A stretch of DNA of 64,000 bases from Amyelois transitella (GCF_032362555.1 NC_083529.1:1116001-1180000); one strand, 5' to 3'. Positions 36,797 through 48,473 are shown, counted from the stretch's first letter. A program made the numbers and translations. The notes: generated by a model from the letters alone, not told the origin.

Positions 36797-37062
36797 ATGC
36801 CGCGTGGTTCCCGGCACCAGTACAAAAACGAATTGGACCACTTCATCTCTTTCCCATGGATGTCGTAAAAGACAGCTAAAAAAAGAATCCCAATAGAATT
36901 GAATTGAAATCCCGTAGAATTGAGATCCAAATAGTGACAGGTTTAGCAACCTGTCACTATTTTATCATTAAGCCAACGTGAACGTGGCCGATCAGTCTTT
37001 TCAAGACTGTTGGCTCTGTCTACCCCGCAAGGGATATAGACGTGACCATATGCATGTATGTA
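36797..37062 (+). repeat. RepA with internal micro-inversion
   Basis: Head and 5' body are normal to 36880. A short antisense segment then precedes the sense 3' half, giving a perfect 15-bp hairpin at 36929-36962 (aaatagtgacaggtt / aacctgtcactattt, loop tagc). Confidence 0.8.
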
Positions 37063-37371
37063 GTAAAATGTTAAACTCAGCGAAACGTCTAACGAGCATT
37101 CTGCCTAGCTAATCGTCATCGCTCGTATAGCAAAACGTCTAACAATCAAGAGGTCTGTATAACAAAACGCCTTTTTAGTAAATTGACAGTATTTGTACCT
37201 ACACACAAATATAATGAGTAGTATAGAAACCATGATGTAAAAATCAATAAGGGAAATACTATTAACATACTCTAATAAATTTATTTATTTATTTATGTAC
37301 ACAGAAAACATCGAGACTGATAAACACAATAAACAAAATTACAAAGGTTTATATGTAGATAGAATAGACTC
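37063..37371. other. spacer
   Basis: Contains gaaaacatcgagactgataa, shared with 9870 (presumed LINE 3' sequence). No gene was seen. Confidence 0.4.
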
Positions 37372-37475
37372 TATCATTAAGCCAAATAGCTGAACGTGGC
37401 CATTCAGTCTTTTCAAGACTATTGGCTCTGTCTATCCCGCAAGGGATATAGACGTGACCATATGTATGTATGTTT
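37372..37475 (+). repeat. RepA 3' part
   Basis: tctatcattaagccaaatag to tatgtatgtatg. Confidence 0.75.
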
Positions 37476-37481
37476 ATATGT

Positions 37482-37718
37482 ACTAGCTTTTGGCCGCGAC
37501 TTCATCCGCGTGATGGTGGTCGTGATTGAGTTTTTCATATAAACATTCATCCCCTCTTTCATCCCCTTCTTCCCGTAATTTAATAAAATGTAGCCACAGG
37601 TAATTATGTACACTATCTCTGTAGGTAAAATTTCATTAAAATCGGTTCAGTGGTTAAGGAGTGAAAGCGTAACAGACAGACAGATTTATTTTCGCATTTT
37701 TAATATTAGCAGGTGTTT
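37482..37718 (-). repeat. Helitron-like H5
   Basis: ACTAGCTTTTGGCCGCGACTT start, aaaatcggttcagtggttaa interior, and tcgcatttttaatattagca end. Confidence 0.55.
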
Positions 37719-38149
37719 ACACAGATAGAGCAAGGGCTATCCGAGAAATTTCAAGGCTGGGTAACAAACAGCATTACATAAGACCAAAATTACATTAAAT
37801 ATTTTTTTTTAAAGTTAATTCAATATCACACAAAGTGAGATTAAGCTAAATCCTTAACACAATAAACAACTCAACTTAATACATATTTCATTAAAAAAAT
37901 AATAATATAAATAGACATACTAACAAATCGTTCTATTTTTTTTCAAAATTTAAATCTGGCTATTTAAAAAAAAAGAAGTGTAACAATGGGGTTGAAATTG
38001 AATGGCACGCGTTAAGCAGGTGTGTGTACGTAGCTTTATGGTCTATTTGTTGCGGTAGGGTTGCAATACAGGGTGACCAAACCTTATACAAAATCATTTT
38101 TTTTTAACAGTTCACAATTTTAAGTAATGAAATTATGTGCTTTGTAGTT
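37719..38149. other. AT-rich spacer
   Basis: Nothing recognised. Confidence 0.5.
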
Positions 38150-38388
38150 TACGGTACCAGTACAAAAAAGAATAGGACCACTCTTTCCCATGAATGTCGT
38201 AAAAGGCAACTAAGGGATAGGCTTACAAACTCGGGGTTCTTTTTTTAGGCGACGGGCTGGCAACCTGTCACGATTTGTATCTCAATTCTATCATTAAGCC
38301 AAATAGCTGAACGGGGCCCATCAGTTTTGAAAAGACTGTTGGCTCTGTCTACCCCACAAGGGATATAGACGTGATTATATATGTATGT
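38150..38388 (+). repeat. RepA, near full-length
   Basis: Degenerate head (ttacggtaccagtacaaaaa); the rest is intact. Confidence 0.75.
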
Positions 38389-38550
38389 AAGTTGTATTAT
38401 ATTTTTGTTAGTTTTATTCTACTACTCAAGGCTTTTTTTTGACATCTATACAAAGGAAGTCGCGTTATAATTATGTAATGTGAAATTTCATTCGATTTTC
38501 CACAAAAAAAAATTTAGTAAAATTCCGATTTGCTCATCTAAAAATAAATA

Positions 38551-38695
38551 GCTGCAGTGTAGTTTGTTACGCCGCTCCTTCTACACATGCGCTTTGGAAG
38601 CGGTAGTAGTTATAATTAGATTTAAGTTATGTGACGTCAATAAGTGATACCTTGTATCCAATTTTGAAAATAAACTATTCTATTCTATTCTAATA
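38551..38695 (+). repeat. C1 element
   Basis: gctgcagtgtagtttgttac to a (TTCTA)n tail; complete for the short form. Confidence 0.75.
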
Positions 38696-39125
38696 AAATC
38701 AAAATCGGTTAAACCGGTCGGGTGCTATAACAGACAGATACACATATCCAAACAGACAACTCAAACTTGTAACTTTGTAACGTCGTTTTTTTGTCGAGGG
38801 TTTTTTAAAATAATGGTCACCCTAATAATGGTGGTAGGAGCATCCAGAACTAAATACTTTCGACATGATGCGCCCTTGTGGTATATGAAGGGTGCTTCTA
38901 ATTGTTACAATTTAGTTAGTTAGTTTCAAGTGCATAACTAACCTTTTTACTGCTTTGAATTTATGGTAATGATTTTTTTTGTCACTTTAATGTAAACACA
39001 GATAAGCAATAAATATTTTTGAGTTTAAAATGTATAGGGTATCTTTATATCAAAGAAGTTAAAATTAATCTTGGTTAAAATTTTGACGGCCTCAACATTA
39101 TTTAAAAATCATTATGTTTAGACAT
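38696..39125. other. spacer with Helitron-like scraps
   Basis: aatcggttaaaccggtcggg and cagacagatacacatatcc resemble decayed dispersed repeats. No gene was seen. Confidence 0.4.
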
Positions 39126-39347
39126 ACCTAATCACAGATTTATCCGTTACGGGGTAGACAGAGTCAATGGTCCCGAAATGCCTAAAAGGCTAAGTTAAGC
39201 TCTATGGCTTAATGATGGAATTGGGATTCAAATTATCACAGGTTGCTAATCCGTTGCCAGAAAAAGAATCCCTAGTCGCCTTTTACGATATCCATGGAAA
39301 ATATATGGAGTGGTCCTATTCTGAAGTGCCGGCAACCACACGGTACA
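39126..39347 (-). repeat. RepA, diverged
   Basis: Complete order but many substitutions; head gtgccggcaaccacacggta. Confidence 0.7.
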
Positions 39348-39723
39348 GATGGATGATGATGTCAATAATTCAAATCCTGTAACACAAATCATAAACACAG
39401 GACATTATAATGCTAAGGTTAAAATATCAGGTTAGTGGGCTTCTACGGATATAGGCTATAATTTTTGGCAATTGAAACTGTCGATCGATTTTAAACTCTA
39501 TACATGTGTTGTGATGGTTCAAATTGATTTGATAAGGTCGACTGTCATGTCGGTACGTATTTGCGGCCTACTTTCCCGAATTTCCGTTTGAAAATGGAAC
39601 GATCGCTTGTTAATATTCGCTTAATACGATTTTCAGACGTAGTATAGATACACTGGATAAGAGATGCAAGGATATGTCTTAAGATAAATGTGATTGTACT
39701 GAGATTATTATCTTTAAAGACTG
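39348..39723. other. spacer, nothing recognised
   Basis: No exon or repeat family member was identified. Confidence 0.45.
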
Positions 39724-40116
39724 ATACATACATACATACTTACATAAAATCACGCCTCTTTCCCGGAGGGATAGGCAGAGACTACCTCTTTCCACTTGAC
39801 ACGATCTCTGCATACTTCCTTCGCTTCATCCACACTCATAACTCTCTTCATGCAAGCTCGGCGGTTTCGACTGATAAAGAGCTTATAATTAGTAAATTAC
39901 TTACTATGTAGCGGGAGAGATAGTACGGGTTCGACCGCCACCAAAGGGAAGATCTTCCGCCAGGCTAGGTGTTATGCCTGGGGAACCGCGCGACAGACGA
40001 TGTTGTGTATATGCTCCGATCCGTAAAATCTTTGCTTGCGCGATTTAGACTATTCGCTGTTATTGGCTGATAGCGTCCCGTGATGGCTGTTGTCAGTTGT
40101 GGCGTGAAGATGTCGC
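39724..40116. repeat. LINE 3' end (-) fused to MITE-D (+)
   Basis: LINE antisense to gcggtttcg (39870). Then actgataaagagcttataat. Then a complete MITE-D from tgtagcggga to atgtcgctaca (39905-40116). Confidence 0.65.
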
Positions 40117-40295
40117 TACAACTATTTTTAGTTATAATACAGATATAGTTGAAAAAAAGTCTAAAATATATGTTGAGACTGATAATGTTGATTATGAAAA
40201 TAATCTATTATGGTGCAGTCACTGACGTGCGAACAATCGGATATTTTATGAAATACATAAACATTATATGACATCATCATCCAAGAACTACAATT

Positions 40296-40432
40296 AATTT
40301 TTCCATGAATGTTGTAAAAGGCGAGCAAGGGATATGCTTATAAACTTTGAATTCCTCTTTATTGACGAAGCTCAATTCCATAATAAAGCCATACAGCTGA
40401 ACGTGGCCTTCAGTCAACTCAAGACAGTTGTC
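40296..40432 (+). repeat. RepA, strongly diverged
   Basis: catgaatgttgtaaaaggcg and acagctgaacgtggcc blocks remain. Confidence 0.5.
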
Positions 40433-40466
40433 GCCACGTCACGTTAAATGTAATATAACGTAACGA

Positions 40467-40507
40467 AAGATAACACAACGTAACGTTACGTTATATTGTG
40501 TTATCTT
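40467..40507. repeat. palindrome, 12-bp perfect arms
   Basis: Arms AAGATAACACAA and TTGTGTTATCTT flank CGTAACGTTACG, which is itself palindromic. Confidence 0.8.
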
Positions 40508-40787
40508 AAGATGAATCTCCGGTACATTATCCCGCGTATAACACACAATCAGAGGTCGCAATGTCGCATATATGGGGCACTCGGATGTTAGGAGGGATGT
40601 GCATTCAGTCACCCACATGTTGTTCTGGTCTGGAAAAACATAATCTGATGATTCTGGGTGAGGTTGCTGGATGACCTATCATTGTAAACTCTCACTTTTG
40701 CTTTCATTGATTCCATTGTTGACACTCTTAGTTGTACCCGGCTTTTCCCAGCACTTACGAATAGAACTACTCAATATATATGTATAA

Positions 40788-41052
40788 CTAGCTGTGCCCG
40801 CGACTTCGCGTGGAATAGTTATTTTGGGCATAATTGAAGCTCTAAGGATGTTGATGACCCAGTTTTTTTCACATTTTCCTTTATTTCTTTGCTCCTTATA
40901 GTTGCAGCGTGATGTTATATAGCCTAAAGCCTTCCTCGATAAATGGTGTATTCAACACAAAAATAATTTTTCAATTCGAACCAGTAGTTCCTGAGATTAG
41001 CGCGTTCAAACAAACAAACAAACTCTTCAGCTTTATAATATTAGTAGGTATA
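40788..41052 (-). mobile_element. Helitron-like H2, near complete
   Basis: ACTAGCTGTGCCCGCGACTT to cagctttataatattagtag. The interior gttgcagcgtgatgttatat and ctgagattagcgcgttcaaa are shared with 48815 and 63194. Confidence 0.65.
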
Positions 41053-41446
41053 TAGATTACTAATAATGTAATAACTTAGTATGACTTTTTATGACTGATC
41101 TAACTCGTAAACTAAACCCTCATTATTCCAAATGGCAAACAAATTGCCCAAAATCCCGGGTTTTAGAATATTTAAAAAAAATGTGAAATAATTCACGGAA
41201 GCATTTACTTTTATTTCTAAGTAAAGATAAATAAAAATAAAAGTTTAATTTACTGTTAAACTATCTGTTGGAACAAACATCGTGAACCGCAGTGGGGGAG
41301 CAATATGTCATGCGTTTGAGGTCCTAAACAAATACGTATGAGCGTTGGTCTGGCTTACAAGCGGAAGCGTTTACCTACTCATAAAAATGGAAAATGGCAT
41401 CAATGTATTGATTCCAATTTCCATTTTTATGGTATGTTAATATTAA
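41053..41446. other. spacer, nothing recognised
   Basis: Contains a short inverted pair, ataaaaatggaaaatgg / ccatttttat near 41381-41430. No gene was seen. Confidence 0.45.
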
Positions 41447-41647
41447 CATACATATAGACAAGTCTATGTCACTTGCGGAGTAGACAGAGCTAACAGTCTT
41501 GAAAAGACTGAAAGGCAACCTCAGCTGTATGACTTTTTGATGGAATTGACATTCATATACGAGTAGTAATAGGTAGCTAGCACATCGCTTAAGAGAAGAA
41601 TCTCAAGTGTATACCTAAGCCTATCCCTTAGTTGCCTTTTACGAAAT
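41447..41647 (-). repeat. RepA, head missing
   Basis: gtctatgtcacttgcggagt to tagttgccttttacgaaatc. Confidence 0.7.
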
Positions 41648-42147
41648 CAAGTAAGTGTTATAAATTCGTGCTATTACATACATACTTACATATTTTGCGC
41701 CTTTTGTCGATAATAACTTCTGCTCAGTCATTATACTTGTACAAACTAGCTCAATAAAATACCTATTCAATTTAATTTTATTCCTCTGGGCGAAAGTTTA
41801 TGACTTGCACCAAACTTTTAAAAGTTATTATTACTTACTAACTAGAAAAAAGCTTTCGTCGTCTCCACACGTGACGTTCTGAATTCGAAATTGACAAATA
41901 GAGTATATTGCATGGCCCATAGATCAAATTGTTTTTTTTTAAACAGAACGTGATTTTGGGTACAAATCTTGGATATTGGCAGGCCACATTTTTGTTTTTT
42001 TTTTCCTAAATTGAACTTACACATCATTTATAAAATTGAAAGATTTTTATGTATACATTTCTGTTTGTAAACTCAAAAACTACTTGCTGATTGCATTGAT
42101 ATTTGGCACAGAGATAGGCAAAAGTAATAGGAGTAATACTCATTCAT
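41648..42147. other. AT-rich spacer
   Basis: A Helitron-like 'actcaaaaactacttgctga' scrap near 42070; otherwise nothing was recognised. Confidence 0.4.
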
Positions 42148-42285
42148 TCATATAATCACGTCTATATCACTTGCGGGGTATATAAAGCCTTGAAAGACTG
42201 ATAGGCCAAGTTTAGCTGTTAGGCTCGAGATAGATTTGACATTCAAATAGTGACAGGTTGCTAGTCAATCGCTTAAAAGGAGAAT
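42148..42285 (-). repeat. RepA tail half
   Basis: ataatcacgtctatatcact to tcgcttaaaaggagaatcc, 37 bp upstream of the mariner. Confidence 0.7.
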
Positions 42286-42321
42286 CCATACATGATACAT
42301 AAACTTCACCAAATATATGTA

Positions 42322-43642
42322 CATTCAGTCAGAAAAGTATCGGGAATGGATTATTTATTTATGGTTCCAAATTCAAATTTTTGTTTTTTTTGTTGTTGTT
42401 AGATTGGCACAACTGTTTTCCATTTTGGCGCGGAGTTTGAGTTGCATCTGTTGTTTACATTAAATACAGTGTTATTTTTAGTTATATCATATCTAGTGTG
42501 TATTGCTAATTTCATAATGGATAAAAACATCGAACAAAGAGTTTGTCTTAAATTTTGCATTGCCAATGGAATATCGTGTTCGGAGTCACTGAAAATGTTA
42601 CAGAAGGCTTACGGTGAATCGACTTTATCAAAAACTCGTGCTTATGAGTGGTACAAAGCGTTCAAAAGCGGTCGAGATGTGATGGAAGATTTGCCTCGCT
42701 CTGGTAGGCCATCAACGTCTGCAACTGAAGTTAACATCGCAAAAGTGAAGGAAATAGTGACTGAAAATCCTCATTCAACTTTGAGAGAGATAGCCACCGA
42801 ACTTTCTGTATCTCACGAGTCGATCCGTACCATTTTAACTAATAATTTGGGTATGAAACATGTTGCCGCTCGGCTAGTCCCAAAAGAACTGAATTTTTTT
42901 CAAAAACTCAATCGCATGAGAGTCGCTGAGGACATGCTAGAACGAGTCAATTCCGACCCAACATTCATGAAACGCATTGTTACTGGTGACGAGACGTGGG
43001 TTTACGAGTTTGACATGCAAACTAGTCAACAAGCTTCGGAGTGGCGCCTTCCAACTGAACCGAAACCGAAAAAACCACGCCAAAGTCGTTCAAAAGTCAA
43101 AGTCATGTTGACTGTTTTCTTTGACTATCGCGGTGTTGTGCACTCGGAATTCTTGCCGGAAGGTCAAACGGTAAATAAGGAATATTATTTGAGTGTTATG
43201 CGGCGTTTAAGAGAGCAAATCCGACGAAAAAGGCCAGATTTGTAGAAAGAAAATTCTTGGATTTTGCACCATGATAATGCACCTTCGCACAAGGCCATCA
43301 TTGTGAACGAATTTTTAACCAAACACTCAACAAATACCATCGAGCAACCACCATATTCACCAGATATGGCTCCAGCCGACTTTTTTCTTTTTCCTAAACT
43401 CAAATTACCACTTCGTGGCACCCGTTTTCAATCGGTAGAAGACATAAAAGAGAATTCGCGGCGAGCACTGACCTCAATTCCGGAAACAGCGTTTAAAAAA
43501 TGTTTTGATGATTGGATTATTCGTTGGCGTAAGTGTATCGTTTCTAAAGGAGCATATTTTGAAGGTGATAAAATAAATTTGGATGAATAACAAACAGTTT
43601 GTGTATTATTGATCTTTTCCCGCTACTTTCTTGACAGAGTAG
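42322..43642 (+). mobile_element. mariner element, complete, 1321 bp
   Basis: Flanked by TA at 42320-42321 and 43643-43644, the mariner target duplication. The inner ends are inverted repeats of ~23-24 bp. The left end reads CATTCAGTCAGAAAAGTATC. The right, complemented, reads CTACTCTGTCAAGAAAGTAG. Both continue CGGG, with one gap. One intronless transposase gene fills the interior. Size and architecture are standard for the family. The intact ends and nearly open frame suggest a fairly recent insertion. Confidence 0.92.
42517..43590 (+). pseudogene. mariner transposase, D,D34D, one nonsense codon
   Basis: The frame encodes 357 codons plus stop, broken only by TAG at 43243-43245 between RRKRPDL and KENSW. 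The N-terminal helix-turn-helix region (residues ~5-110) has SKTRAYEWYKAFKSGR and DLPRSGRPSTS. The catalytic domain has TGDETW, HHDNAPSH and YSPDMAPADFF, with 34 residues between the second Asp and the Asp of APAD. I start at 42517 (MDKNIEQRV) because this matches usual mariner starts. An in-frame ATG at 42442 adds 25 hydrophobic residues and is probably untranslated leader. Without readthrough this copy is inactive, but its ends could be mobilised in trans. Confidence 0.9.
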
Positions 43643-43684
43643 TATGTGCCTATAAGGATAAGGGTATAAATAAGGTAACTACCA

Positions 43685-43882
43685 TTGTAAGTTCGAAACT
43701 TGTGTAACAAGATACTAACTCAACGATACTATATTTTATTATAAATACTCATATAGATAAACATCCAAGACCCGGGCCAATCGGACAAAGTTCGTTTATC
43801 ATCATGCCCTGGCCGGGATTCGAACCCGAGACCTCCGATGTCACAGACAAGCGCACTACCGCTGCGCCACTGAGGCCGTCAA
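43685..43882 (-). repeat. SINE1, near full-length
   Basis: aacttgtgtaacaagatact to the tgaggccgtca head; B box retained on the minus strand (gggttcgaatcccgg). Confidence 0.8.
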
Positions 43883-43888
43883 AAACTA

Positions 43889-44093
43889 TCCTACTAATAT
43901 TATAAATGCGAAAGTTTGTATGTCAGTATGGATGTTTGTTACTCTTGCACGCAAAAACTACTGAACCGATTACGATGAAATTTGGTATGTAGCTAGCTGA
44001 AGACCCAGAATAACATGTAGGCTACTTTTTATCCCGGAGTTCCTGCGGGATTGATAGGGTTTCCACGCGGACGAAGTCGCGGGCGGCCTCTAG
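43889..44093 (+). mobile_element. Helitron-like H1, complete copy
   Basis: TCCTACTAATATTATAAATG to GGCGGCCTCTAG with flanking A (43888) and T (44094). Inserted 6 bp from the SINE1 head. Confidence 0.75.
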
Positions 44094-44363
44094 TAGGTTA
44101 TAGTTACAAGCGAATCACTATTATCAAGAAATCCTATAGCCTTGTTCTAAAATTCTAAATATCATAGTTTAGTATGCGAAGCGGGTGAGCTATTGTATGT
44201 CGGCGTCTTTGTATGACTTGTATGACATACGATATTTGTATTTCTTCGAAGCGGTGAGGTTTTGTTTTAACTTGGAAAGTTACGATGACTTGTCACTTGT
44301 CATGGAATGACTTATGCCTTTAACAAAAAGAAAATATACATCCTACTATCCTTCCTATCCTTC
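44094..44363. other. spacer
   Basis: Nothing recognised; local short repeats of gtatgacttgtatgacat. Confidence 0.4.
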
Positions 44364-44957
44364 ATACATATAATGATGTTTTATCCCTTGCGGGGTAGAC
44401 AAGGCTAACAGTCTTGAGAAGACTGATACTGAACGTTCAGCTGTTTGGCAATGATAGAATTGATATTCAAATAGTGAAAGGTTTGTTAGCCTATCGCCTT
44501 AAAGAAGAATCCCAAGTTAATAAGCTTATCCCTTAGTTGCCTTTTACGACATCCATGGGAAAGAGATGGAGTGGTCCTTTTCTTTTTTGTATTGGTGCCG
44601 GGAACCACACGGCCACGGCCCGTCTTTCCTACATATAATGACGTTTTATCCCTTGGGGGGTAGACAGAACAGATTAATTACATCCTTAAAAAAAAGAATA
44701 TGGCCACTCTTTCCTTTGGATGTAGCAAAAGGCAACTAAGGGAAAGGCTTATTAACTTGAGATTCTTCTTATAGGCGATGGGCTAACAAACCTGTCACTA
44801 TTTGAATCTAAATTCTATCATTAAGCCAAACAGCTGAACGTTTAGAAAATCTATACAAATTGGATGTCAAAACTGAAAACTAAACTACACTAGTTTCGAG
44901 TCTTGCGCCTACTAACTCTGTCTAACCCGTAAGGGAAAAAGACGTGACATATGTTTG
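44364..44957. repeat. RepA copies: minus full, minus scrap, plus
   Basis: Minus 44364-44617 with head. A second antisense tail start 44634-44665 (tatcccttggggggtagaca). Then a headless plus copy 44690-44957. The plus copy carries a ~60-bp foreign stretch before its tail. Confidence 0.7.
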
Positions 44958-45171
44958 TAAAACGCCTATGGTGGTCTCATTATAAAAATTGACATACAAT
45001 TACACAGTAACCCGCAATTTGACGTGAAATGGAGTCATTACATTAAATTAGGGGTGTGAAATAACGCCTTAAGGCTGAATTTCAACGAAACATCGTTGGG
45101 TGGTCTTCATTTCGGTTTAAGTACGGTCAGGAAAAAAAGGTAAGTCCATATTTCTATATATATATATACAT

Positions 45172-45415
45172 ATAATCACGTGTCTTTATCCTTTGCGAGG
45201 TAGACAAAGACAGCAGTCTTGAAAGACTGATAAGCCACGTTCAGCTGTTTGGCTTAATTATAGAATTAGGATTCAAATAGTGATGGGTTGCTAGCCCGTC
45301 GCCTAAAAGAAGAATCCCAAATTTATAAGCCTATTCCTTAGTCGCCTTATACGACATCCATGGGAAAGAGATGGAGTGGTTCTATTCTTTTTTCTATTGG
45401 TACCGAAAAGCCCGT
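45172..45415 (-). repeat. RepA, near full-length
   Basis: Preceded by (TA)n; the head is degenerate (attggtaccgaaaagcccg). Confidence 0.75.
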
Positions 45416-45939
45416 GTAGTTCAATCAAGATATTAAATTAATCATTTAATCAAAGTTAAAAACGTAAATACTGACTTTTAAAATTTGGTTACTTAATCTG
45501 TGCTAACATATCACGTCTTAGTTCCTTACGGAAAAGACATAGCTAATAGTCATAAGACTCGACAAATTATCCAAAATGATTAAAGGTAAAGTTGAATTTT
45601 TTAGTGCCGTGTGTTTTATTCTTTATTCTTTTTATGTTTTACTTTTGTTTTATTACCACGCCATTTCTTTCCCAAGGATGTCGTAAAAGGTGAGTAAGGG
45701 ATAGGCCTACAAACTTGGGATTCTTTTTAAGGCGATGGGCTAGCTTTATCCAAAATGAGTAAAGGTACAGTTAACATTTTTAAGTAACCCTTTTTTATGA
45801 AGCGGGTTAAAGGTATTTTTTACAAATCAATTATTTAAATTAGGGCGCGCGTGAAACGCTCCGAAGAAAGCTGTCAGTTAAACTGACACGCGATCGGTGT
45901 GGTCTTAATTCGACTGACTGACCGAAAAAATGAGTTCCA
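45416..45939. other. spacer with RepA fragment
   Basis: A plus RepA middle piece lies at 45655-45748 (tttcccaaggatgtcgtaaa to gatgggctagc). Otherwise unassigned. Confidence 0.45.
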
Positions 45940-46380
45940 CTAATATTATATGTATATGCGAAAGTAAGTTCATTTGTTTGTTGTTCCTCAACGCGTTATC
46001 TACTGAATCTTCTTCAATCTTCTTGAAAATTTGCGTATAAATAATTAAAAGTCCGGGGAAGTACATAGAGTACTTTTCATACATACATACATACATATCG
46101 TCACGTCTATATCCCTTGTGGGGTAGACAGAGCCAACAGTCTTGAAAAGACTGATAAGCCACACTCAGCTATTTGGCTTAATTAGTGACAGGTTGCTAGC
46201 CCATCGCCTAAAAAAAGAATCCCAAGTTTGTAAGCCTATCCCTTAGTCGCCTTTTACGAAATCCATCGGAAAGAGATGGAGTGGTCCTATTCTTTTTTGT
46301 ACTGGTGCTGGGAACTACACGGCACTTTTCATCCCAGTGAGATTTGCGAAAAACCTGTATTATTTTGTAGGCGGCGCTAA
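45940..46380. repeat. Helitron-like remnant interrupted by RepA
   Basis: ccactaatattatatgtata starts a Helitron-like piece. A full minus RepA (46090-46325) follows after gtacttttcat. The sequence then resumes cacttttcatcccagtgag, suggesting insertion with a cacttttcat duplication. Confidence 0.6.
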
Positions 46381-46721
46381 ATTCGTTGCTTTTCTAAAAA
46401 GCCGGTAACCTAAACATATGTTTTATATCATTGTCCACCTATTGTATACAATTTAAGGTACAATAAAGTTAAAATAAAAATAAATCTACCTAATTTATGG
46501 TAACAAAAGTATTCACTATTATTACGCACGTATATATCACGCACGTCTTTATCGCTAACGGTGTAGACAGAGCTGGATGGCTCATGCGTATCGAACGTAA
46601 GTTGAACTCATTAGTTCTAAGGAAGTATTAAAAAACTATTAAGACATCGTTGAGTACGTGAGTGTTTAGAAGCACGTACGCGTGAGATCGTGAAAAGATT
46701 TCTACAGGTTCGAAAAATACA
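46381..46721. other. spacer
   Basis: A degenerate RepA tail at ~46540-46575 (cacgtctttatcgctaacgg). No gene was seen. Confidence 0.4.
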
Positions 46722-46950
46722 TATTATCACGTCTATATCCCTCGTGGGGTAGACAGAGCCAACAGTCTTGACAAGACTGAACACCTGTATGGCTTAATGA
46801 TGGAATTGAGATTCAGATAGTGACAGGTTGCTAGCCCATCGCCTGAAAGAAGAATCCCAAGTTTAATAGCCTATCTTAGTTCGCCTTTTACGATATCTAT
46901 GGAAAAGAGATGGAGTGTTCCTATTCTTAAGTGCTGGGAACTATACGGTT
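46722..46950 (-). repeat. RepA, near full-length
   Basis: tatcacgtctatatccctcg to the aagtgctgggaactatacgg head. Confidence 0.75.
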
Positions 46951-47195
46951 TTTTTTTTTTCTCCACTACGATTTTACTGTTGGCATGAATTTTCCAATTT
47001 TAGTTATACTTTGCATTGTGAACAAAATGTAGCGTTGATGGGTATCTGCTATTTGATACAGATACAAAGGAACTATACGGTTCTGGGTACTACCCCTGGT
47101 AGGAGATCCTTTTGTTTCGAGAAAATGTGCTGTTCCCGTGGAATTCCTGGTAAACGACATAGCTCAAACGAAGCCGCGGGGAAAAGCTAGTCCAC

Positions 47196-47412
47196 ATCCA
47201 CACTAATAATAAAGAGGAAAGATTTGTATTTTTGTATGTTTGTGTGGAATAAATTCAAAAACTACTGGTCCGATTTTGATAAAATTTGGCACAGATATAG
47301 AATAGACCTTCAAAAGTGACTAAGGCATAAATTTGTTTTTACTCTTTGTTTATTTCAAAATATAAAACACAAAAATATGTCCACCCGTGCGAAGCCGGGG
47401 CGGGCCGCTAGT
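47196..47412 (+). mobile_element. Helitron-like H3
   Basis: ccacactaataataaagagg to gaagccggggcgggccgctag, then T. Nearly identical over its length to 55793 in inverse orientation. Confidence 0.65.
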
Positions 47413-47451
47413 TATTAATAAAGAGAATAGATTTGTGTTTTTGTATGTTAC

Positions 47452-47612
47452 GGGTTAGGTTCCCCTGCAAAGGTTGCGGATGTCAGATAGGAATCGCTTC
47501 GTGTTACCTGACTCACCCAATCCAGGATCCATGGTCAAAGGCATACCTCGTGCTCCTCTTCGGATGAGGATATAACCAGGGCTAAAACCAGGAGGAGTAA
47601 GATAGAAGTTTT
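47452..47612 (+). repeat. SINE2 body
   Basis: gttaggttcccctgcaaagg to aaccaggaggagtaagat. Confidence 0.6.
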
Positions 47613-48473
47613 ATTTTGGTATACCTGTTTCAAAATGTATTGTTAATTCACACACTGGCCGCTTACAGAAATGTTATTATTTTACGTATAGAAAAAAGTA
47701 CGATCGTTTTTTATTAATTTTTTAACAACAATGATTTAAGACGAATTGAAGTTAGGATTATTTTTATGTTTGAAGTTTTTTATTATAGTTTTTCTTTATT
47801 TTTACCAACACACAGTGTTTTATTTTACATCCCGGCTAATTATCTAGAAAATACCCTAACTTTACCCATACCTTTTCATGGAAACTGGGTTTCTACTCAC
47901 GAAGAAAGATCTGAAACAATTGCCAGGAATAAGCTGATGAATTGAAATGACAAGGGCAATATCTTTATGACAATCAAAACAATTCACAGAAGACGTAGTT
48001 TAATGAATGAATGAATGGAGTTCCCCGGCTGCATTTATGTTCGTTTATAACCTGGCCCATTTGATTGTTACTGATACGAAATACGATAGTAAAATTTAAA
48101 AAAAAAAAAACAATACTTTTATATTAACTCGTTGTGAATAAGTTTCTTATGAAATGTGTTAAAAAATTTGATCAGCGTTTCAGCGTGAATTTAGTTAAAA
48201 CATATTAATTTATCTCGTACAGGTTAAACAGAGCCTAGTCAAATAATAAAATGGCATGTTCAGCTGGCTTATAATGGAATTGAGATTCAATTGATACCTC
48301 AAAATTTTTGGTTTTTTTTATCTGTACCTACAATATTAATAATCGCTTATGTTTACTTTAATGGCACAACAAAAATGGGACATAAATATGGGGCATGTTA
48401 AAAAACTTACAAGCCACGATGCAAAAATCGACGTTATCATTTATAGCTATTACAATTGATTTTTATTACACAA
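47613..48473. other. AT-rich spacer, no gene
   Basis: A degenerate RepA piece near 48215-48290 (cgtacaggttaaacagagcc). Nothing else was recognised. Confidence 0.45.

Noticed and set aside
42442..42516. In-frame upstream start for the mariner transposase
   Set aside because: The added 25 residues are hydrophobic and unlike mariner N-termini, which begin close to MDKNIEQRV here.
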